A program made the position numbers and the translations under genes. From NCBI GenBank assembly GCA_027576995.1, contig JANBQC010000070.1:1-64000 (forward strand): a DNA stretch of 64,000 bases. Reading direction: 5' to 3'. Shown piece after piece: positions 37,048 through 47,636 of this stretch; within the stretch, counting starts at the first letter, position 1; every line of letters starts with the position of its first letter. This DNA comes from Dimargaris cristalligena. Lineage: Eukaryota; Kickxellomycota; Dimargaritomycetes; Dimargaritales; Dimargaritaceae. The notes under the pieces were generated by a model. The model was given only the letters and a program-made list of their open reading frames with translations, ran no database searches and had not been told where the DNA came from.

Positions 37048-39933
37048 CTACTGGTGGTTGCTGGCGTCGGAATCCTTGCCGTGGTCGCTGTAGTGCTGGC
37101 TGGGCATATCGTCCAAAATATCGGGGTTTTCGGCTATACGAAGGACATTATCAGCCAACTGCATCACATCAGCGTACTCCTGATCGTCTTCGTCTCCGTA
37201 AAGTAAAGCGTCGTCACCCCCGTCCATCAGGTTGTCCGACGAGCCCGGCAGTTTACCAGCCCCCGGGGTGGACGGCGAGGTACCGGCGGGGTGGTCGGAA
37301 TGGTTATGGCTGGGGTAGGTTTGGCCCGTGGTGGGGTCAACTTGGTGACGGGTGGTGTGCTTGGATAGCGTGCCCAGCAGAGTCTTTATGGAGGGCAGCA
37401 GTGTGGGATGGCTAAGGATGAGGCGAGTGAGATCAGTGTCCCGCTGTTCCAAAAAGTGGAGTACGATCCAGACGGCGACATGGTGGAAGGCAATATTCTG
37501 CTCGGGTTTCAGGAACTCTTCCAAATAACCCTGGATACCGCCGTGGGGCTGTTGCCACACCTCAACGAACCACCCGAGATCGGGGGCCCGCACCGCCAGG
37601 TTCCCGATGGCGGCCGCGCTGTTACCCTGCACCTCGGGGTTTTCCTGGCTGGTGAGCTGCACCAGTACAGGCAGTATACCGGCCTGGAGGATCCGCTCAT
37701 TAAGATCCTCGCTGAGACTCAGCACGGCTAGCACCGCGGTCATTTCGCCCTGGACCACGGGCGAGCACTCGAGAACCAGGTCCCGGATCAGTTCAATGGC
37801 ACCGGCATCCACGATGGCCATCTTGTTATCGTCCGAACTGGCGGCCAGGTTGCGCAGGGCGCTGATAGCATGACACTGGATCTCCTGGTTGTCCCGGAAG
37901 GCCAGAAGTTGGATCAGAGGAGGCAGGAACCCCGCTTCGATAATAGGGGCTTCGTTATCCGGGTGAATCGAGATATTGCGGATGCAAGCTACGGCCGACA
38001 CAATCAGAGCCACGATGGCCGATTGCAACAGTCTCAGCAACGAGGGCAGACCATTGGACCGTACAATGGCTTCCTGGTAGTACTGATCGGAGGCCAGATT
38101 ACGAAGGGCAAGAGCAGCCTGACACTGAACCTTGGGGGAGGCAGTGTCCATCAGATGAATCAAGGAGTTGACCAATTTGGGTTCCGAGCTGGAGAGGCGT
38201 TTGCGGCTGTTGGCATCCACCGCGATGTTACTGAGCGCCGTAGTGCAGTAGTATTGGACATCCGAGTCGGACGACGATAGAAGGCTGACCAGCACCGGGA
38301 TGGCACCGGCGGTAACAAGCTGCTGACGATTTTCCGACGAGTGGGTCATGTTCAACAACGCACCGGTGGCATTGCGCTGGACTCGAATGTCGTTTGAGCG
38401 GGCCAGGCGAGTTAGAGGGATGAGTGCGCCGCTTTTGGCGATCTTGGACTTGTTTTCCTCTAGGGATAGGACCATGGTATAGGGAAACAGCAATATCTAC
38501 GGATTAGGGGTTGGGTATGGGGAGCGAGCAAGTAAACAGGGGCTAAAGTAGTGGATTGGAGCGAGGACGATAATAACGTAATATCAAGGTGGCCAAATGA
38601 AATGCAACCTACCATGGGTGGCCAGGTTGGTAATACAACCAACCGCATTGCACTGAGCCTCGACATTGGGTGACATCATCAGCCGGATTAGCTGCTCTAC
38701 ACCGCCTTGTTGGACAATAAGCAGCTTATTATAAGCTGTTGAATAGTATTTGTGGGGAAATAAACGGGAGGTAAAACCAAGGCATTGCAGTTAGATTGCA
38801 GGAGGGTATAACAAAGTAAACCGGAATTCGCGTGGTTATTACATGTTCAGCGAGGTGCAGCTAGTTACAAATGAGACTTACGGTCCACAGCGAGATTCCC
38901 GATGGCGGTGGAGGCGGCGCACTGGACATCGCTGTCCTGGGACTGAAGCAGGTACATGATAGGCTCGAGTGCATCCCGCTCGATTGGACGGACATCTAGT
39001 AGGGAGGGGTATGGTAAGGAAATGTAATGTAATGGGATCGAGGAAGGCAGTGTAATAGAAGTGAGTGGGGGCAACATAAATTAATAATCCCAAATAATGT
39101 ATGGGTGGACAATTGGTTGACCAAAGGGATGATCGGGGGAAAACAATCAATCCCCTCCCCACTACCAATGTAAATATCCCTGGTGAAATGGTGTGGATAG
39201 TTGTGCTGCACTATTCTAGGATCAAAATATTGCACTGGGTGAAAGCTTACCGATTTCTGATATTTCGCTAAAGGCCAAGGCGGCTGACCTTTGTAAATCC
39301 ACATTGTCGGAAAACGCCAGTGTTGTGAGGGCGCGAAGGGGCTCGCCTTCAAAGAAATTTACATTGTTCCGATCTACTTCGTACAGAGGGTGCCAAGATG
39401 CCAACCATAGCAGAAGATGAGGACACTAGGATAGGTCAAGTCGAAGTAACTTCAAGTATCTGGCCGTAGTTGGACTGTCAGTCATAGTATATGGGCAAGG
39501 TTTTAAATCGACCCAGTCTATACAGGGGGCATCTTACCTTCGAAAAACCGAATTAGATCTTTGACCGCTTCGTGCTCGCCTTCCTGGAGCAGAGCGTCGT
39601 ATCCATGCTTGCCGTAGTCACAGCCTAAAATTGAGTAGTTCAGCGGGGCGTACAAAAGAGTAGGGAGAGAGGCATTGCGTGAATGAATAGGCAGTACTTT
39701 ATCAGTCGTAAAACACAGGCGAGGGTTGCACAATTAGGCTACCTGGCGTAGTGGCAGTGTATTCATTACAAAGGTAAGATGTAGAGCGCCTTTATCGTGC
39801 TCTAGGCTCTTGCCAATAGAGCCAGAAAAATAGCGTACAGCAGAGGACCACCCGATAGAGGAGAATACTTACAATTAAACAGCGTAGGGCAGCAAATCCG
39901 ACAAGACGCGCACACACTTTGGCAGGCACCCAT
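37048..39933 (-). CDS. VAC8: Vacuolar armadillo-repeat protein Vac8
   Basis: Six exons: 39933-39873, 39624-39538, 39376-39251, 38995-38882, 38735-38613 and 38459-37048. Phases join to 640 aa (yeast Vac8 is 578). Exon 1 encodes [16 protein letters not shown]: Gly2 for N-myristoylation and a Cys cluster (C4, C8, C11, C14, C15, C21, C22) for palmitoylation, the SH4-type vacuole anchor. A series of armadillo repeats follows (for example LKALTTLA-like, [58 protein letters not shown]). The C-terminus is acidic and Asp/His-rich ([12 protein letters not shown]). Vac8 is an adaptor on the vacuole membrane for inheritance (Vac17), nucleus-vacuole junctions (Nvj1) and autophagy (Atg13). The long final exon holds most repeats; short exons carry the N-terminal ones. 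Confidence 0.93.
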
Positions 39934-41286
39934 GGGTAGATGTATACGAGTAGCGTTGGCGGGCTAAATGACCGAAGAAGTGGACAGAGTGGGAATAGCT
40001 GGAAAGACCAACAATACAATAGTGGCGGGGACGGGGCAAGTGGGGTGGATGGGCGGTGAAATAGGTATAGAGAACGCGCACTGGGTGCTGGGCGATACGG
40101 GGAGCGAAAGCGCGCACAGGAGCGGGGAAAGGCCGGGGTACTCGAGATGGCCACGAACGGGGTTCCAAACTAAGGATAGGGGGTTTGGCACGGTGGTCGC
40201 AAGAGCCAAAATACGGGGAAGAGGGCACTAGCGAGGAAAGGCAAAGGGCGGAGCGAGGATGGGAAGGGCTCAGAGGCAGGGTCAGTTGGTGGAGGTGGCG
40301 TATTGTGGTGGTGGAATTACGTAGTATAGTAGTAGTAGGAAAAGGGGCCAGCGGGGTCGCTGCTGAAGAGAAGGGGGAAAGAAGTGTAGGAATGGAAGCA
40401 AAGGGTAAGAAAAGGTTCAGCAATAAAGTAAAGTAAAAACTGAGAGGGAATCGAAAGAGACAGAGGAAAGAGAGAACAGCCGGCAAGTCCCTGGGTGGTT
40501 TGGACAACAAGGAGCCAGGGTGGGTGAAGCAGCAGCAGCAGCAGATATGACGGGTAATCCGTTTGGGTCCCTGTTAGCGTGTGTGTGTGTGTGTGTATAT
40601 GCGCATACTGCCAATACTCGTGGATGTATGCATTGGCCTGGGTGGTGGGGAGAGAGATGATGTCTCGGCCATTATTGAGTCGAGTCGTGTACAGTAGGCG
40701 ATCACCACTGGGGTGGTTTCACCTGACTAACTATTTCTACTATGCCTCGAATCCTAAACCTACATTTCTCCTCTATACGCGCATTTATCCACCGGCTGGC
40801 AATAAATGCGCTTCACTTCACGCTGAACTCCGCTTGTCCTATCCTTGCTTTAAAAGCGCGGCCCGTCCGCTCCAGGGCACTCCAATGTACGTACATCTTC
40901 GCGTTGCAACGGTTAAATTGTTTTCCAGCTTAACCGTTGGCGCGACTCTTCCATCTTTGTCCCTGAAAAGCACCCTGTTAAGCCGGCCATTAGTGCTTTT
41001 GTCGCTAGTCGCGTGGTCCACTACTACACCCTGCTGTATTACTTCCAGTCTCATTACGGCACCTTGCCGCGGATAGCTTGCCTAATATTCATCGATTCAG
41101 AGACCAAGCTGGCTGGTATTCACTGCTCAGCCAAACCAACCATTTTACGTGCCGATTTTTTTACCTTCCAGGTTCGAGTCCTTCTTCATATAGTATTCGC
41201 CAGTTTTCACTCACCATTCTTTTCCTCTGTTGTTTGCTTTGCTTTCTATTCCTCTTTACAAAAATCGCCTTCTTCATACCTTCACA
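39934..41286. promoter_or_regulatory. Divergent promoter region, VAC8 / RBM26-like
   Basis: 1.35 kb between the divergent start codons of VAC8 and the RBM26-like gene. It contains an (AGC)n run at about 40528-40544 and a (GT)n run at 40579-40596 in the middle; these could act as nucleosome-depleted spacers. Frames inside it look non-coding. Confidence 0.4.
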
Positions 41287-42941
41287 ATGCCGCTCGATGC
41301 CGCTGCCACGGAAAACCTGCAGGGCTACATCCAAGACCAACTGGTCTCCCTCAGTGATGCAGATCCCATGGCTCTAGCCGATTACATTCTTACTCTGGTT
41401 ACCAACGAAGAGCCTTCCCACGAACTAAAGGAGAATTGTATCGAACAACTCGTCGATTTCTTGACTGAAGGTAAGCTCTACCTACCTCTTTAGTTCCTCG
41501 GTGAATGTTTTATTTTATTTTTGGGGAAAAAGGGAGAACATGTCGTCTACCCTCCATCTATTGAACTCCAGGGTTTACTGTTAGATTAACTTCGTGTTAT
41601 TTTGGCACTCCTTTAATTTGTTTTCCCAATGACCTGCCCTGCCCTATTCCAGACCCTCGACCATTCATTGAGGGAGTGTTCGAACGCATTAGGGCCTTAA
41701 CGGCATCTCCTGGCGAAATCCCACAGTCGATGGAGCCAGAACCCACACCCTCGTCACATACCAATGAACGGCGGGCCCGTAGCCGCAGTCCACCTCGGCG
41801 GTCTGACTCTACACCGGAGTCCAGCGATCGACACGCCGATCGGGGTCGCACCCAAAACCCAGATCGTTATGGCCAAGCCGTCCCCGCTGTCCCGAATGGA
41901 GCCCAGCCCGCTACGAAATCCCAGAAGGTTTGCTTCACTTTCCAGAAGAAGGGCCGGTGCAAGCTTGGTGATAATTGTCGCTACCAACACATCCCTGGTG
42001 GTGCTCCGAAAGCCGAACCATATGGCATGGTTCGTCCCATCGGCCCCCCTTATTCGATGGGCTGGCCGCAGCCACCACCCATGGGTAATATGGGTCATAT
42101 GCCCATGATGAACCAGTTCCGGCCCCCCATGGCTTTTGGTGGGGCGCCCATGGCCTTCGGTAGACCTCCTTTCCGGCCTCCTATGGCGAACATTCCCACA
42201 GTACCCGATAACAACTGGCCAGTTAGCGACATCGAAATTGCCGTCTTTAATATTCCATATGGGTTCTTATCGGTCGACGCGCTAACCAACTATTTTTCCC
42301 GCTTCGGCGAAGTGAAGCAAGTTTCCCTCCAGGCGGACCACTCGCGAGCGTTCGTGACCTTTGCTGAACCGAGCCAGGCCCAAGCTGTTATCCAGACACC
42401 CGGTCCCCATTTCCAGAATCCCCGCACTCGGGTGACTTGGAAGCGCCTGCCAGCCCAGGAAGAGGGTGGCGCTCCGTCATCAGGTCCTACCCCGTTCCGT
42501 GGAGGACGGCCTTTGCCATACCGCCCCCACCACCGGGAGTACATGGATACGGATTCCGGGTCGGCTCCATTTGCACGCCCTCCACCGGGTGCCGAACAGA
42601 GCCGTAAATTGTTGGAAATTGGCAAACAGCGGGAGCAACTGATCCAGTCCCATGTGGCCCAGCAAAAGGAGATCATGAACCAGGTCTTGACTTTACCCAG
42701 CGGTTCCAAAGAACGCCAAGTGCTGATGGAGACACTCCGGACTCTAGAAAAAACTACCAAGGAACTCATGGCGGCCGCCACGGAGGTCACGAAACTGTCC
42801 ACCTCAGTGTACACTAAGCCCGCCGCACCTCCGGCAACCGGACTGGAATCCGAGTTAGATGCACTACGCTCCAAGGCCCAGGCGCTCGGCATACCCGTAG
42901 CAGCAGCCACCCCTACCTCTACCGCACCCGAGAATCACTGA
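41287..42941 (+). CDS. RBM26: RBM26/RBM27-like RNA-binding protein (PWI-like, CCCH, RRM)
   Basis: Two exons: 41287-41470 and 41653-42941; 490 aa. Residues about 8-75 form a PWI-like helical domain (YIQDQLVSLSDADPMALADY, CIEQLVDFL), the start of RBM26/27 proteins. A short RS-rich stretch (RRARSRSPPRR) follows. A CCCH zinc finger is at C155-x8-C164-x5-C170-x3-H174. A Pro/Met/Gly-rich linker leads to an RRM (about 250-325, with IAVFNIPYG and RAFVTF as RNP-like strands). A coiled-coil region (about 355-420, QREQLIQSHVAQQKEIMNQV) completes the family order. RBM26/27 and fission yeast Rmn1 belong to nuclear RNA-decay complexes (PAXT/MTREC) feeding the exosome, so a similar role is inferred. The frame extends 5' without an ATG; ATG 41287 was chosen. 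Confidence 0.88.
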
Positions 42942-44563
42942 TGGCCAGATATGCATGATTAGTAATCACATCGAATTGGAAAAGGATGGCGCGCGGTCGG
43001 ATCGACCCTCGGAGACTAGCTCTTGGATCAATTGAACCCACTCCTCCCCATGTGCTATATATACCATTTATTACGACTCTAAGTGGGCTTCGCTGTCCCG
43101 ACATTTCGTCATCAGAGACCTCGAAAGCGTAAATTCCGGATATTTTTTTTGACTTTCATTGATAAAGTATAACCGACTATGTCTTCGGTACTACCTCACG
43201 GCATTTATAGACGGTAAACAATTTGCGCATGACGCGGGTGATAAACATTGGTTCACATTGTATAATTGCATAATGTGAAAGAGTCAGAACAATTAGGGGT
43301 TGGGATCAGTAAGATCCATTAAATTGCCTGTAGGGATCTTATTTTCAAGACATCAGTAAACAATGTCCGACTTTTCATGGTGTTGGTACACAAGGTCATT
43401 TGTACCAAATTCGATAGGAAGTCTGCTTGGCTTAGTGGCTTTTAGCACTGGGCACATCTCTTGCAATACATCGGGTTGACCAAGTCGAACAAATACGTGA
43501 TTTGATTAGCCTAATAATAATTTCGCTAGGTTCATGCCAGGAGACCATGCCTACATCCATAATTAATACGGGGTTGTATTGCCAATATGTTATAAACAAG
43601 CATCTTCACGCTTTAACACGGAACCGATTTTTTTCGCTAGGCACTGCCCCTAATTGTCACGTGATTGATAAACCATAGCCAGTCTGGAAAACAATCACGA
43701 GAATCAAAGGAATTCAATTATTAGATTCTGCAGCGGGGCTTTCCACAGGCTATTCCTATTTTCACTTGGCATTAATCAACAGCACTCTACTTTTAAGGAC
43801 AGCCTTAACCTCTTCATTAATGACCTATTAGGGGTGGGAGGCGGATACCCACACTTTCATTGTGGCCAAACTGATGAAATGCACTAAATAGTGATGGGGA
43901 AACTGTATTATTGGGTGGTAAGGGCGGTCATACGCATGAAATAAGGTTTAGTGATATCCACCAATCCAACAACCCGCCATTCCGCAAACTCCGCTATATC
44001 ACGAAATCTTAATGAGGAATCTGGAAAAAATAGGTAAAATGGGCGTACATAAAAAGAGTAAACATTGGCTTGTTTGTTGATTTGGCAATGGGGAAGGTCA
44101 ACTCGGAATAAGCAATATAATCATCCACGATGATATGTACTATTTGGTTGCGTGTGATGGTTAGGGCAGTTCACCATTGTTAACAAGATAGTTACAAAGA
44201 GGTTGTCTGCCATTTAAAACTTTATATTGAATACAACTTCTACATGTTAGGTGTCTTTTAATCAACTAGTGTAATGCGACACTGCCTTCGGACCCAAGGT
44301 TGGAAGTATGGCTTAATGGCTGGAATTGGTGGCAACTCCGCTTTCACATGATGTAGGGGCTATCTGGTTAGTATTACCAACAATCTTGCCCAGTATTGTC
44401 CATTTCGAGTGCAAAACGTCCATAATTGTGGAACGTGATTGTTAAGTCACGATTGATCAGCTTGCATGCCAATATGGGGGTCTTATTACCAGCAGGCAGT
44501 GAATTGGAAAGGTTGCCGATACTACATTTTCTTAACCAGGTAGCCATAGATATATCAACTCGT
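42942..44563. other. Spacer after the RBM26-like gene
   Basis: AT-rich; only short frames. No gene, repeat or RNA recognised. A tRNA-like box A near 43430 lacks a matching box B. Confidence 0.5.
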
Positions 44564-44571
44564 TATAAATA
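44564..44571 (+). promoter_or_regulatory. TATA box of the small Cys/His-rich gene
   Basis: TATAAATA, 165 bases before the ATG at 44729. The same sequence at similar spacing precedes the secreted-protein gene at 47458. Confidence 0.4.
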
Positions 44572-44728
44572 CTCGATGAGTACCCTATCACCCCCTACAA
44601 CAACCTAATTCAAAAATCATCGATCGCCTCTCTTTGGTATACTCTACCTTGAATCCATCTTCTTTATATATTAATTAAGCCGTTCCTCCTTTGTGGTATT
44701 GTTGCTCGTTCATTTGTAATCCCACATT

Positions 44729-44950
44729 ATGCCGGATCTTGACGTTAGCCACCATGAGTGCATTTGCTGCCAAGAAAATCTGCCCGTGAATACAATTTGG
44801 GACCATTATGTAATGCACGAAAGCATGGGTGATTTATTTCCTTGTGAAATCTGTGGGTGCCAAATGGAAACCATGGCAACACATAACAGTCATATGGACA
44901 TTGCCCATGAGCATGAGATGACCGAGCTATACAGACTATACTCTGCCTAA
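44729..44950 (+). CDS. Small Cys/His-rich protein, possible zinc-finger pair
   Basis: A 73-aa frame. Two Cys-x2-Cys pairs are each followed by paired His: CICC...HYVMH, and CEIC...HNSHMDIAH. This resembles two degenerate C2H2-type fingers, followed by a short helical tail (EHEMTELYRLY). I do not recognise the family. A TATA box (44564) supports expression. It sits in a gene-poor stretch, and no intron is needed. It may instead be an exon of a larger decayed gene, or chance, although the regular Cys/His spacing argues for a real zinc-binding fold. Confidence 0.45.
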   Translation: MPDLDVSHHECICCQENLPVNTIWDHYVMHESMGDLFPCEICGCQMETMATHNSHMDIAHEHEMTELYRLYSA

Positions 44951-45891
44951 CCGACTCGGGTCCAAACAAGTCACGCCACTCCTTGACTTGCCAAAGCTTC
45001 TCCGCCACTTACCACCTCTGGCTCTTGTAGACAGCAAGATATCTCAACTCCCCGTGTCACAAATTTGCCGGCCGACTTCTTAGGTTGGTCCACAACAATA
45101 CACATGCCATTAATGCTGAAAGTGATCAGCCTTAACGTAATGAGCCGCTGCCTATACGCGGGGTCTACTTTGATACTGAAATAAAGAAGGTTATGTATGT
45201 TATTGATTCAACAATGGTTACATTGTGAGTAAGATTGCAAGCCCCCCGCAATACAATTACAGCGGCAATATATTAAGTTTCAGATCAGAAAATAAAAGGG
45301 AGGATGGTTGCAGTAAGAGGATTTAGTTCTCCGTAGTAGTATAATATATCCTTTGACTCAATTAAATTCATTAGCGCAATGAAATGCCCCGTCTAGATTT
45401 AAATATAACTATATAGAGGCCCATGTGAATTCATAGGTATATTTTTTTGGTGTGTAATTGGGTGGACCCGCCTCATCACCGTCAGGAATTTGGGTTCTGG
45501 TTGACCTCTCAGATTGATTCAACCCACCATTCCGTCCTCCACCTCAAATAACTAACAGTATACCTATTCCTTTCTGTTAAAAATTGTAAACTTATTTCTC
45601 ACTGACCCTTTCACAGCTGTAGGCTAATATTGCTAGTTGACACCAGTATGATAGACCTTTGGGTAGAGGTAGTAGAAGGTGTCTGAAGTTGAACTGATAG
45701 TCACTTTGGCAAATCATCAAATAATAGGTGAGATGGTTTGACTACCCTAGAATTAATGACCTGCAAATTGCTAGAGGATCTCCCTGTAATGAGCCATCAC
45801 CTTACTTAAATAAGTAAAGTAACTATTCAACTTCTATACCCTGTAGCCATTTTACTTAATCATAGTGCATTTAAAATTAGAAACAGGCTAT
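44951..45891. other. Spacer before the dispersed repeat
   Basis: AT-rich sequence without recognisable genes, running up to the dispersed repeat copy 2. Confidence 0.5.
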
Positions 45892-46475
45892 TGTTGCCTA
45901 GGTTAACCACTCTTAGTCCATCAAGAGTCCTAAGGATAGGCTTTTAACAGTAGGTGGGGCTTAGGCTTGGCCAAGTGGGCTACTAGTATCAGGTATGGGG
46001 CATAGTACTAACTAATAAAGGATAAGTGCAGGCTAATGCAAGGGATATGCAGTAGGCATACTTACTAGTTAGTATGAGGGGGTGAGTATATATAGAGTTT
46101 ATTGAGGTAAACTAGGGGGTAGGAAATAAGCTGAGGACTCTAACTGGTCTGAATAGGGCCCAGTTATATATATACAGGGATAGCTCCAGAGGGAGGTCCC
46201 AAGGGGAGGATACTACTAAGACTAAGGTATAGGTAAATGAACTGACTAGACAGCTATTAGTATCTAGAAGACTCAGAGGGTAACCAGACAAGACTTTGGA
46301 TCAGTACTCAAGTGATTAGTATGAAGAGGCAGGGTCCAAAAGGGGAAGGGTTATATAATAAGGGATGGTCCTATGGTACCAGGGGTGATTATGGGAAGGC
46401 TAATATAGTACTATAAGGCCTGATATAGTTGGATATCTAAGCCAGCTGGATTAAGGTATATTAGATAGTCCAATA
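45892..46475 (+). repeat. Dispersed repeat, copy 2 (possible solo LTR)
   Basis: Same orientation as copy 1 at about 453-1050, with small indels and scattered substitutions. Begins TGTTGCCTAGGTTAACC. It ends about 270 bases downstream of the secreted-protein gene's stop codon. Ends are approximate and no target duplication is visible. Confidence 0.75.
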
Positions 46476-46746
46476 GCCATAGCCAGAGATTTAATATATA
46501 TATATATTATAATGTTTATTTTAGCCCTTTGTTAATGGCTCACTCTGCTATATAAAACAATTGCAGTTAGGTAGCTGTGCTCATTTTAAAGAGGACCAGT
46601 TATATGGATATAGTTAAGTAAGTCAACAGGTCTCCAGTAAGGGGTCTCTAAAGGCTAAATTTATTAAACAGGCACATTAACTAAATTGGCTAATGTAAAA
46701 AAAGAATATATTTTTTTATAGAAAAATTCCCATTAAGAGGAGAGAA

Positions 46747-47458
46747 TTAGTTTTGAGTAGGGGGGGTCTTTCCCATCAAAGCATCCCTAATCTGCTCTCC
46801 ACTTTGGTAGTATCTTTCCTTTTCTTGAGGGGACATGTTCCTGGTAATATCTCTGTCTGCTTCCTTAATCTGTGGAGTTGATTATAAAAGAGGTGAACCC
46901 GTAAATAGTTTGTGAGTTAGATGGTTAAAGTAAATGTTATTTGTCAACCGGATATACTCAAGGCACCTGCAGAACCCCTAGGAGTAAATGCTGTCAGTAT
47001 ACTAGCTGAGGTAGGCTATTCAAGGGCCAAATGGTTTTAAGGTATATATTGATAGAGCCCACCATTCAAGATGTCATAACCCTGGGGCCCACATTCAAGG
47101 GAGTCATCTCAGCCAAAATATTATGTAAAAGTGGAGGCTGGCAAAAAGTATGAGCACTCCATCGCTAACCCATAAGCCCATAGTGGGGAGACTCTACGCC
47201 AGAGCGTGGCCCATAGAACCCAGATGTACTTACACTAAAGGCCTTTTTGATCAATCGGCCGTTAACCCACATGCCCTGGTGCTCGGACTCTCCAATGGCG
47301 GGGTTGCCAGCAACAGCATTGGTCCAATCGCTAGCATGGCTCAACTGAGCGGGATTGTTGTAGAGTCCGAAATACCCGGCCGTAGCATGTTGGGTCTGAA
47401 GACTAAATGAGAGGCCCAGAACGGCCAAGCCAAGGATGTTCATATGCAGGAACACCAT
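46747..47458 (-). CDS. Small secreted protein of unknown function
   Basis: Two exons, 47458-47234 and 46869-46747, joined in phase 0 by a 364-nt intron (GTAAGT donor, CACAG acceptor); 115 aa. Residues 1-27 are a signal peptide (hydrophobic LGLAVLGLSFSL, likely cleavage near ATA-G). The mature part starts GYFGLYNNPAQLSHASD, has W45 and W64, no Cys, and a charged second half (IKEADRDITRNMSPQEKERY) with one NMS glycosylation sequon. The single-exon frame alone would stop inside the intron, so the exon 2 assignment depends on the splice sites and the reading frame. I know no family for it. A small cysteine-free secreted protein could be a structural or effector-type product. Confidence 0.6.
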
Positions 47459-47628
47459 GGTGGGTTAGCGGAGGGCGGGAGAAAAGGGTGCAAAAAGTTG
47501 AGCAAGAGGCACACGAGCTTGTCGATGGCGCAAAAAGGGAGGCTTGAAGGTAAGCAAAGGAGTGGAGAGGGGGAGTGAGTTGAAGGGCGGATGATTTGTT
47601 GAATCAAGGAAAGGGCGATACCGCCAGC

Positions 47629-47636
47629 TATTTATA
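47629..47636 (-). promoter_or_regulatory. TATA box of the secreted-protein gene
   Basis: TATAAATA on the minus strand, about 171 bases upstream of the ATG at 47458. Confidence 0.45.

Noticed and set aside
41165..41185. GGTTCGAGTCC, a perfect tRNA box B
   Set aside because: No box A or cloverleaf can be built upstream; it lies in the leader of the RBM26-like gene.
43425..43500. tRNA-like sequence with TGGCTTAGTGG box A
   Set aside because: No GGTTCGANTCC box B and no acceptor-stem pairing.
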